A stretch of DNA of 64,000 nucleotides from Cloeon dipterum. Its lineage: Eukaryota > Arthropoda > Insecta > Ephemeroptera > Baetidae. Of this stretch, positions 36,315 to 45,808 are shown piece after piece; position 1 is the stretch's first letter, and the number at the start of each line of letters is the position of its first letter. The stretch spans positions 18,042,001-18,106,000 of the forward strand of contig NC_088788.1 of NCBI RefSeq assembly GCF_949628265.1, read 5' to 3'. The position numbers and the translations under genes were made by a program. The notes below the pieces were generated by a model. The model ran no database searches. It worked only from the letters and a program-made list of their open reading frames with translations, and was not told the DNA's origin.

Positions 36315-37776
36315 CAAATCTCTGAACTCAACAAATTGTTGTCCAGGGGTCGATGGATTTTGATGAATTTTTTTGCTTTAAATTTGCCCTAATTGAACTA
36401 AAAATCAGTTGAGAAAACCCCGACTTTCCAATTTTTGCGGGTTTTGCGAGCGTTCAAAGATCAAAATCTGGGAATTTTGAGTATTTCATAACTTTGCTCA
36501 GGGTGGTCCTAGAACAAAAATTAAAAACCCCGTAAACTCGTCTTAACGAGGCAAACAACTTTTACATTGACCTCAAGGTGGTAGGTCAAAGGCCAAGGTC
36601 ACAAAAATTAATTTTTAGATTGTAAACTCAATTTTGAAAATGAATATATTGAAATTTTTATGGTACGTATTTTTTGTAAATAGGACCACCACAATCCGAG
36701 ATTCGGGTGTACAAAGTTTTTTTTATCGAGACGGGTGCAATAAAATGCTTGATGAGCACCAAATCTCGAATTCTGCACTAAAAATCTTGTCGCAATTATA
36801 AAACAAAATATAAAATCGAATTATACCCCTTTAGTGCACTTAGGGATGTCGAGAGGAGTCTAACGGTATGTGGTTTTTGAAATTCGGATGATTTGAAGTC
36901 GACATTTTTTGGTCAATCACCGTTTTTACCTACCTCGACAAACAAGGGTTTTAGAATTTTTCATTTTTAATTAAAAAAAATTAGGAACAACGCCATTCCA
37001 AATTTTAACGTTTTTAACTTAATTTATGTGTTCTACAAAACGGTTTTGAAAAAAATAAAAAATTTCAATATATTTATTTTCAAATTTAAGTTTTAATTCC
37101 AAAAATTAATTTTTGTGACCTTGGGCTTTGACCTACCACCTTGAGGTCAGTATAAAAGTTGTTTGCCTCGTTGAGACGAGTTTACGGGTTTTTTAATTTT
37201 TGTTCTAGGACCACCCTGAGCAAAGTTATAAAGTACTCAAAATTCCCAGATTTTGACCTTTAAACGCCCGCAAAACCCGCAAAAATTGGAAAGTCGGGGT
37301 TTTCTCAACTGTTTTGCGCGGGTCGCGGGTTTGAGGGTTGAACCCGCAAAACCCGCGGGTGCGGGTCCAGATTTTGCAAATCCAATATGGCGGATTGCGG
37401 GTGCGGGTTGGCGTAGTGCGGGTTGGTGCGGGTGCGGGTTCAAATTTTGAAAAATATATGGGTGCGGTTTGGGTGCGGTACGAAATAAGCGGGTTCGGTG
37501 CGGGTTTGGGTTGAAAATTTGTACCCGCGCAAAGCACTAATTCAAATGGATAAAGGCTTTCTTCAGCTGCTGTGCCGAGTCAAGTCATTTTGATGGACAT
37601 GGCCGAAATCTTAACCTACCTAATGAGTTAGACTACTATAATATAAATTGGAATAATGATATTGTACAAATAAATGTATAATTTTTCAATAATCTATTTA
37701 TTATTCTTCATTAATTCAGAGTTAGCCAAATTCTAACTTATTAAAAGTTGAGTTTCATAATAGGCACAATAGTTAC

Positions 37777-39551
37777 TCATTCAGCATTTTGCCACGGGAT
37801 AATATTAGCTGCTTTCATGGCCAGCTGTTTAGCCATTCTACAGCCATGCGCATCTGCACCTCGAACGTAAGTCTAAAAATATTGAAAGGGTACATGATAA
37901 TGTGATTGCTTCTAATGTAAATCTTACCCATTTAATATCCAAGTTTTTCTTTGCTTCGTTCAGACACATCAATTCACACTTTTGCCTTTTGAGTCTTGTA
38001 TCAAGCCAGTGACGTCCCTCCTGTTTGGCTGGATTATTTTCAGTTCCAAATCTGTATATCGCGTGACAGTAGGTATGAATGTTTATCTTTGAAATATCTG
38101 TAATGGAAAATGATCAATATTATCAATCATTATTTTCGCAATAAAGGAAATGCGTGGCATTGAATTAGTGAACAAGAATATTTCCCAGATTAATGCTACA
38201 GATATTATTTCCCGATTGACACATTCATATGACTCTGTACTATGAGGAGGTTACATAAATTGTAATCATAACTAGATCAAAATATATTCTGAAAAACACC
38301 AGCTTGTCACATTTTTACTTTTTATGTCCATCTGCACCTCATGTGACTGGAGAGCTAAATTATCATTAGCCTAAGATATAATCAAAGCCATACCCTAAAA
38401 ATATGGAAATATGTACAACTTTTAACTTACTAGAAAGTTTTGACGCATTGCAGGCCAGAACTGCTGCCAATATTTGAGCATTTATTGTATACTTCATTAA
38501 TTCGTTAATCGGTTCGCTCAAATTTCTAAAGATAGCAAAAAAATTATTATGCTTAACAAGCACCCAAGTTGAATATCCACTTACAATTTACTGTCATCGC
38601 CGAAAAATACTCCTAGTCCCCCTTTACAACTAGAATGATTGTTTAAGCCACTTATGTAGATTTTACAGTAGTTGTCATCATCGTATTCTATGCAATCACT
38701 TTGTTTTTTATCCTCATGGTCAGCATATGATTTCACTCTTATTGCTTTTGAGGGGTTTTTGTGTTTTTTCGGATTTGGAGGTTCGGATACTTCTCTTGAC
38801 AAATTCAAATCACGCTGTAATAATGAAAAGCTCATTTTTTTAATTAATCAAGTTATGTAGCTCAAATTTACCTCCATTTCTTCTGCATATCTCTCCAGAA
38901 TGGAAATCTCTTCTTTCAGGATATACAGGCTCTCTGCCTTCGCCTGAATATACTGAGTGATCTTCAAAATTTCCTCTTTGAGCTCGCTTTGTTTTTTCCT
39001 CAGCCTCTCCGCCTCTTCGTTCATCTTTAAAAGTTCCTCCTTTGTTCGCTGTTCAGCTTTCTCACTTGAACGTTTTTTACTTAATTTGGGCTTTTTGGAC
39101 TGCTGAGCACTGCTGCCTTCTTCAGCAGCAGCATTCCTCTTTGTGGAAGGTGGGGTACGAGTTTCAACAGGCTTAACTACTGCTACCGAGTTATTTGCCA
39201 TTTTCTGATTGAATTTACTATTTGACACATTGACATTTGGCGTTCCTATAGCAACATTCGCATATCTGTCAAGATACTCTTCAGCATCTTGTAACGTCGA
39301 AAACGATCTGTAGTGGGAAAAGCTGACTCCTCTGGTTTGCTTGAGACATTCCTGTCTGAAACATTAAATAATTATTATTGTTCGCGTGCAGGAGAGTGAC
39401 TATGTAATTATCAGCTTCATTGACGTTATGCTTACCTTGAGGCAAAAATTCCTCTTTTCCTGCCAACTCCTACGGCGTAAATTTTGTCAATCTTATTGTA
39501 AGAGACTTGTATTGGTGGAGTTTGGTTGCTGCTCGACACGGACACCGACAT
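37777..39551 (-). CDS. RNase H1 paralog D, predicted inactive, sister of B
   Basis: Six exons (- strand): 39551-39436, 39355-38872, 38814-38585, 38525-38431, 38097-37928 and 37872-37777, phases 2, 0, 2, 1, 0; 396 aa. Hybrid-binding domain at about 24-70 (KIYAVGVGRKRGIFAS, QECLKQTRGV, then FSTLQDAEEYLDRY), linker with KKPKLSKKR, coiled coil about 135-200 nearly collinear with that of paralog B, RNase H fold about 243-396. Active-site positions: S255 (IYISG), Q294, Y318 and K380 in place of D, E, D, D. The GW of the substrate loop is lost as well. The hybrid-binding Trp is R39. It shares SVSSSNQTPP near its start with B but lacks B's basic N-terminal exon. Open over all 396 codons. Confidence 0.88.
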
Positions 39552-40476
39552 AATAATCTTACTATTCAATGCAATTTTATGTTGTACCTTTTATGTGCAG
39601 ATTAGTAGAGCTTTAGTACATAGTTAATTAAATGGGATTTTGATCCAATGAATACAAACGTCTGGATGATCAAAGAATCAAAAAGCGAGTCAATGAACCA
39701 AGCTCAAGCATCCAGGCAAAAGCAAGACACACATATGCATGTGCATGTGGGCGTAACCATAATAAAGAGCGGTAACGGACGGAGCGGGAAGACTGAAAAT
39801 GAGGAACTCGATAAAACAACAACTACTATTATACTATAATATTAATCAATACATAATTATTATTGCTTTATGGCGCCAGAGATAATGGGGAACGAGCAGA
39901 AAGTTGTTCGATTGTAAGAAGCTACTCGAGGAATTTTTGAAAAAATAGACTTCCATTCAATGACCGCTCTTTAACAGGAAAATTTAAAGTTAATTAGAAA
40001 TTATCGATATTATTAATTGAAACTTTTAAAAATTGAAAATTCGTTTGGTTGTAAAATAATTAGCTTCAATGGATTTAAAATTGGAATAAATTGTTCTCAG
40101 ATACAAAAATCAGATTCAACTGAAGCACTGATTTATTAAGTTTAAAATAAAAGTGAATGAGCAGTTTCGTATCTTATGGGTATCTGGCACGAATGTTTGT
40201 TTTTGGTGTGGGCAAATTATATTAAAACATTTTAAAAGATATAATTGTATAGCTCCATTTTATTTCCATAATTGATGCCTGGTTCCTGTCAAATCATCTT
40301 TGCATTATAAAATGTGATCAACAGTATAGTGATTCAATTTAATCAGGCATGCTCATCAATATAAAATACTGAATTCCTAGTAAAGTAGGTCTTTGAAGAT
40401 CAGCACACAGCTTAGTGGTCATTTAATGGTCAATACAAATATTTTTTTTTTAAATCACTAATTGATCAGAACAGGT
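39552..40476. other. Intergenic between RNase H1-D and -E
   Basis: AT-rich 5' flank of paralog D and 3' flank of paralog E. Nothing further recognised. Confidence 0.5.
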
Positions 40477-42930
40477 TTAGTCTGGGACGTACTGTTCAGC
40501 TCCTTCATTTGCCAGACGATCTGCCATCTCATTGCCATAGATATTTGAATGACCACGCACAAAAGTCTGAAAAAAAAATACATTCTCACTGCCTGATGAT
40601 GGAAACAATCATGAAATGCATACCCATTTGACTTGCAAGCCCTCCATGGCACTCTTGAGCTTCAGAAGCGGCACTTTGTTCTCAACTGGCTTTTTGTTGG
40701 CTGTGAGCCATCCATTTTTCTCCCACTTTGGCATCCAGTTTTCCATGCATTTGATCACAAATTCCGAGTCGGTGTGAATATTCAGTTTAGTTAGTCCTGC
40801 AAGCATAAAAAAGAGGTTCGAGCAAAATACTAAATTTAAATATGTCAATAGACAAATTTTAATACCTATTAGTTTGCAAACATTGCAGGCGAGTGCTGCA
40901 GCCATGATTTCTGCATTGATGTTGGTTGGTCGCAGGCCTTTGAGCGGTTCCTTCATATTGCTGAAAATAATGAAAACTTAGGATGAAGTATTAGACAAAA
41001 AATGCAGTACATTCGTAGAAACTAGTTTATCCATTAAAATATCAACGATTCATGGAACAAAGATAATCTTCATTTCAGAAAGCCAAAGATTATTATTATT
41101 ATTGCACAAGACTGAACATTGCAGATTAGAAGATCAGAAGACTGATTATTCTTGTTTATTCTTACAATGGTGACAATGGTCATATAAGAGATATATAAGA
41201 GAGTTCGAAAAACCCAACCACCAACTACAAATAATTTAAAATATCTAACCATTGAAATAGCTCATTACAGAATTCGTAGAGTTAACTTTAAGATTTACTT
41301 CAAAAATAGTTTAATTCTAATAATCCCTTAGTTGGTTTGATGTAAAATTGCAGGAGAATGAGAAAGTGAAAGGCATTCTGGATTTTGGGACCAGTGTCTG
41401 CAAAAACCTGAATGTTTTCGCTTGAATCCACAGCAACTTTTTCCAGAGTTTTCTGCATTTTTGCGCAAGTTTCCAAAAAAAAAAAAAAAAAAAAAAAAAA
41501 TGAATTTAGTAGGCAATTATGAAAAACTTTTTCAGGCTTTTGTTCATGGTCACTGAAATATGAACAAAATATTAATTTAATAAAAATCAATCTTAGTGCC
41601 ATTGCTTTGGGAAAATTAGAGTGGTAAATACTGGGTGGTTAGAAAAGCAAAGATGAAAACAGAATAACAATGCACTCACTATTTGAATCCATCTCCAAAG
41701 AAGACTCCCAATCCTGCTCTGGCATTCGGCTTTCCGTTGTTTCTGCAGCAGCCGTCCGTGTAGACAATGCAGTAATTCTCATTGTCGAATTGATAGCCGT
41801 GCTCGTTTTCTGTCTCCTCAGTTGGAGCTGATGATGATGATTGATCAGAGGGTCGTGCAGTCTCAATCAGCTGCGTTCGTCTCGGCGCCTGGCATTGCAT
41901 TTGGATGCGGTTCACAGCGTCCTGCAGAGAAACGTCCTTCCCACCATCCTTGTTGCTGATCTGTCTCTCAAACAACGTGATTTGAGATCTCAGAATAGCC
42001 AATTCGTCAGTCTTGACTTGCAAGGTCTGCACGACGTCCTTTAAGCCGTGTTCCAGGCTGGTATACTTGTCTTTCAACCATTTCAGCTCCTTGCGGAGTT
42101 CAGTCAGTTTGTTCCCTTCAGGTTGGTCAACAGCCATCGAAGGCCCGGCCTGTGGCTCCTCACGGAGAATTTCGGCTGCTGGCTGTGGCACTTCGTCCTG
42201 GGGCTCTTCACTTTGGGACAAAAGTTCCGCTTTGACTATTCGCCTTGTGTTAGCGGCCTCGGAAGTCTGAGGGGCATTTCCAATCGGAGGTTGGTTTGAG
42301 GGCCCGGGAGCACGTTCCACAGGCTCCCTTTTAATGGTCTGCTGTGCAGGCCCAATTGAGCCGTCCAAGTCGAGAGTCCTCTTCGCTGTTTTAGCACTCA
42401 GAACCTCATCTAAGAAAGCCAGTCTTTTCTTGACCCTGAAGCGTTGGTCCAGCTCTGCTGCGGTTTGTGTAGAAGAAAGAGGATGCAGTGCAGTAGCAGC
42501 AGCAGCAGGTGGCTGTTGAGTTGCAGTGGCACCACGTTGCGGGGCTGTAGACGGAGCGCTGGATTGCGTTTGAGACATGGTTTGTGTGGGGAAGTTGTAT
42601 CTGTAGTCTTTTGTAGCAGGTGTCATTGCTTGTGATGTTGGACTGCTGAATTGCTTCACATAAGCGTCCGCCTCCACCATTGTGGAGAATTTCCTGAATT
42701 TGGCGTTTTTGTATCCATTAATCTGGCTCTCGCATTCCCTCCTGAAAAAAACACGTGGAACATGAGAAGTGCATTTTACATTTTAAACGAAATTCCGGGT
42801 TATGTAGGGTATTTTACACGCAAAAAGATCATGAACATTTTTCCCTTTAAGTGTATACATACCAAGTTAAAAAAACTCCTCTCACATGTCCCAGGCCGAC
42901 CGCATAAAAACATTTTTGTTTTCCAGCCAT
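40477..42930 (-). CDS. rnh1: Ribonuclease H1, full length and catalytic (paralog E)
   Basis: Five exons (- strand): 42930-42863, 42741-41680, 40960-40866, 40796-40624 and 40566-40477, phases 2, 2, 1, 0; 495 aa. Canonical hybrid-binding domain at 8-55 (CFYAVGLGHVRGVFLTW, W23 kept, then RECESQINGYKNAKFRKFS). A long linker with a coiled-coil stretch (KLTELRKELKWLKDKYTSLE through LAILRSQITLFERQIS) precedes the RNase H domain 340-495. All catalytic residues are present: D352 (VYTDGCC), E394 (INAEIMA), D418 (HTDSEF), H472 (VRGHSN), D482 (EMADRLA), with KWEKNGW. It removes RNA-DNA hybrids during replication and transcription. Human RNase H1 is 286 aa; the extra length is the linker. A possible splice acceptor (TTTTCAG) lies 2 bp before the ATG, so an upstream exon with a targeting peptide is possible. 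Confidence 0.95.
41476..41501. repeat. Poly(A) run in an intron of RNase H1-E
   Basis: An uninterrupted A run of about 25 bases on the + strand, poly(T) relative to the gene. No SINE body was recognised next to it. Confidence 0.8.
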
Positions 42931-43185
42931 GGCTGAAAATGCACTTTGGATCCCTTGGATTCGCTCTTTATGTCTAGAAAATGCGGAGAGGAAAATTTTC
43001 TTCGACAAACTAACAAGCATGCGGATCCATCAAACGATTCTGACTTGATATTTATCCAAGCGAGGACTCTTGGAAAAAGACGCAATCGTTGGCTCACTCA
43101 GGAGAGTACATAGAGCTTAACTCTCATTGTCAGTTTCAGCTTTCAGGTACGTTAATATAGTGTTTGTTTACCGCACGTAGATACA

Positions 43186-43304
43186 TATGGTTAAGCTACA
43201 GTTTCTGCCGGGTTACAAATCTCGCCAGTTCTTATGAGAATCCCATATAAAAGTAGGGGTGGCGAAATCTGTAACTTCGTGGCGAAAAGTGTAAGTTTTC
43301 CATA
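43186..43304. repeat. 119-bp MITE, copy 2, between RNase H1-E and COX5B
   Basis: Inverted relative to copy 1 at 24882-25000, with the same 119-bp length. Left end TATGGTTAAGCTACAGTTTC, right end on the other strand TATGGAAAACTTACACTTTT. It occupies about a quarter of the 487 bp between two divergent start codons, ending 113 bp before the COX5B ATG. Confidence 0.8.
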
Positions 43305-43417
43305 CACATGAATGCTTGCTGAGCTGGAGAAGAGACACGCCTCCTTTCATTCTGCTAGTTGCTGCTCTCTTGCGGCAGCTTAGCGTATCTTCCACTTGGA
43401 TTCGACCTTCGAAGAAA

Positions 43418-44595
43418 ATGGCTGCCCTTTGCTGCAGAGTTTTGGCCCAGACTTCTCGCCGAAATGTGATTTATTCCACCGCTAGATACGCCAACAAAAG
43501 TGAGTTTCGATTTAATAATATGTTCTCTTCGTGCCGATTGAAAATTTCGCTCGAAACAGATTGAAATCGGCACAGACACGGGTGGTCACAAATCCCGGTC
43601 GGGCATCGATCGTCTGTGTCGTTGAGAAAGACCTTGCCGGCTGGAAAACTTTATTTCCGTCAATTAAGGGTTGTATTTAGTGAAATAACTAATATCTATT
43701 TCTTTCTGCAGTGATGGCGGATCCATTGGAGCACGCTACCGGCCTTGAGAAGAGAGAACTTCTGGCCGAGGCTGCGGGCAATGATGTACGTGACCCTGTG
43801 CCAAAATTTGCACCGTCCTTAACTAAATGCACCTTAAGAGTCAAAGTCCTCCCCCAAATCAAAAGTATTTAGTTTTAAAGTATTTCTTAAGCCATTCAAT
43901 TCAAGTTGGTTGAAGTTTAAAATCATTTGACCTAGCTTATTCGTATTCTTATCTTGTTAAAAATAATGACTTGAAGATATATATTAACTTCTATTTTTAA
44001 GTGAGGGTTAAAAAGTAATTTTTAGTAGGGAATGAGTAATAATTTCCAGAAGAGTTTTGGTAATTATTCTTATTTTTTTTTAATCTGAACAAAATATTTT
44101 TGCCGTAGCCATGATATTATATTTATTACTTTATTTGGAGATGAGCCATTCAAAACCTGTTTGCCTAAAATAGCAGGTCGCCTTTTATCTCGGTAAAACT
44201 AGTTGTTTCAAAGCAGATGTGCAAAAAAAACTTCATCTTATGTGAACAGGGTACAAAATTGCTTGATTTTTCTTCGAAAGACTAAACCGAAAGTCTCAGT
44301 TGTTTTCTCTTATTTTACCTAACACAACCTCCATTAGTGCATCTTTTACAGTAGAGCTCTTTTTAATTACTCTTATTTATCTTTGCAGAACCCTTTCGAT
44401 ATGAAAATTTTTAAGCGTGGTCCTGGTACCAAGGACAGCCCAAATCTGGTGCCCTCGTGCTTCGAGTCGAGGATCGTGGGCTGCGTGTGCGAAGAAGATG
44501 CTACCTCAGTCAACTGGATGTGGCTGCACCAGGGAACCCCCAGGCGATGCGAGTGCGGCTACTGGTTCAAGCTGACCAAGCGTGCCCCCGTATAA
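43418..44595 (+). CDS. COX5B: Cytochrome c oxidase subunit 5B, mitochondrial
   Basis: Three exons: 43418-43499, 43712-43785 and 44389-44595, phases 1 and 0; 120 aa. The start (MAALCCRVLAQTSRRNVIYS) is a basic, Ser/Thr-containing presequence without acids. The conserved body includes DPLEHATGLEKREL, NPFDMKIFKRGPGTKDSPN and SRIVGCVCEEDATSVNW. Zinc ligands are C84, C86, C106 and C108 (GCVCEED, RRCECGYWFKL). It is the nuclear-encoded zinc-binding subunit on the matrix side of respiratory complex IV. The ATG context is AAAATGGCT. AATAAA at 44754-44759. Slightly shorter than the human precursor (129 aa). Confidence 0.97.
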
Positions 44596-45629
44596 ATCTA
44601 GGGCCAGCCCGTCATGTATAGTTCCCAGCCATTTCCTTTGTTAAATTACTTACAGATGAATGTGGCGGCCGAAGCTCCGCGAAGTCCACCTTTCGTGGAG
44701 CTGCACGGCTGTGCATGTTATTTTCTCGAGTAAATGATGCATTGTAATTATTAAATAAACAACTTACAAGTTAGAATTTCTGGCTTTAATTTAATTTAAT
44801 ATGTACAATATTCCATTTAATTGAAGGATTCAATGCACTATCAGGAAAATTTAATCAAAGTCTGATATCAACTGTCAGCTGTTCAGGCGTTGAAGTTGAT
44901 TACGTAATATTTATTGAGCAAAGCTAGTACAGTCCAAGTTAATTTGATAACGTTCAAAGGAAAAAATAGTAAAAAAAATCAATCTGTTTTCCTAGCGAGC
45001 AATGGTGTTTTAAACATCAATAATAATTGAAACTTAATTTTCAAAACAGTATAATTTATAATCTAAAACTATTTCGCTGAAATGGAGTCAAGAATTTCTC
45101 AGTTGAATTGAGCCTGCAGATGAAGAAAATGTTTTTTCCTTGAAATATTTAAATCGGACTTTGATTTCGTATATTTATATTTTTTACTTATCTGTAAAGC
45201 TCTTTAGTTAATTTTTATGCTCCAACCAGATCTTTCTTGACGGTCTGTGCCCTTTTTCCACTGCAGGATGGGACTGCAAATTTATCACTAGCTTTTTCAG
45301 TTTTCACACAGCAAAACTAATACTCTTACATTTTTATATAAACAAAAAATTTGTTTCCTTGTCTGGCCATAATTAATTTGTCAATTATTTGGTTTTTAAT
45401 TAAATAAAATTGAATATACGCAATTTAACAGTGAATATTTCAATGTGTTGCACCAGTGGGGCAACTATTACCCCATGATTGATGAGATAACTGAGATAAT
45501 TATATGTATATTCCTTTCTATAGAGAGGGGATTATATTTTTCCTTTATACTTTTAAGACTTTGCTGAACTAAATTGGATTTCATAAGCTATTAATATTTT
45601 TACGTCGAGATTGCAGAGAAATTGAATTA

Positions 45630-45710
45630 GATCTGAAATTGCAGCAGTGGAAAATAACCTAAAAATTGCAAATGAACGGCGGCGCCATTTTTTGGTAGCT
45701 CCAAACATTT
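45630..45710. repeat. Single arm of the foldback family
   Basis: CTGAAATTGCAGCAG followed by GGCGGCGCCATTTTTTGGTA and GCTCCAAACA resembles the right arm at 36214-36285 (CTGAAATCGCAGCGG, GGTGGCGCCATCTATTGGTG, GCTTCAAACA). The opposite arm was not found, so this is a fragment. Confidence 0.6.
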
Positions 45711-45760
45711 TTGAATTGGCAATATTAATTTTGTTTGATGCCGAAGGAAAAATTTAATGG

Positions 45761-45762
<2 letters not shown>

Positions 45763-45806
<44 letters not shown>
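45763..45806. repeat. (TA)22 microsatellite
   Basis: Uninterrupted alternating TA of about 44 bp, bounded by GGCC and CAAATT. Confidence 0.95.

Positions 45807-45808
<2 letters not shown>

Larger units (their letters stand above)
35305..37539. mobile_element. Non-autonomous hAT element, 2235 bp, with nested foldbacks
   Basis: Begins TAGTGCTTTGCGCGGGT and ends CCCGCGCAAAGCACTA, with a perfect 8-bp duplication ATTCAAAT on both sides (35297-35304 and 37540-37547). Subterminal regions are rich in GCGGGT/ACCCGC words on both sides, and both contain GATTGCGGGTGCGGGTTGG. Long inner arms pair with each other (about 36410-36640 against 37085-37310; shared GGTGGTCCTAGAACAAAAAT and its complement). No transposase frame was seen. 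Another insertion of about 390 bp interrupts the left subterminal repeat. Confidence 0.9.

Noticed and set aside
23034-42930. RNase H sequences as retroelement remnants
   Set aside because: A hybrid-binding domain, conserved introns in the RNase H domain and cellular-type motifs, with no reverse transcriptase nearby, show host RNase H1 genes.
42882-43097. 71-codon - strand frame (MSQRLRLFPRVLAWINIKSE...) as mitochondrial leader of RNase H1-E
   Set aside because: It is in another frame than the RNase H1 ATG and no good donor was found to join it; kept only as a possibility to test with cDNA.
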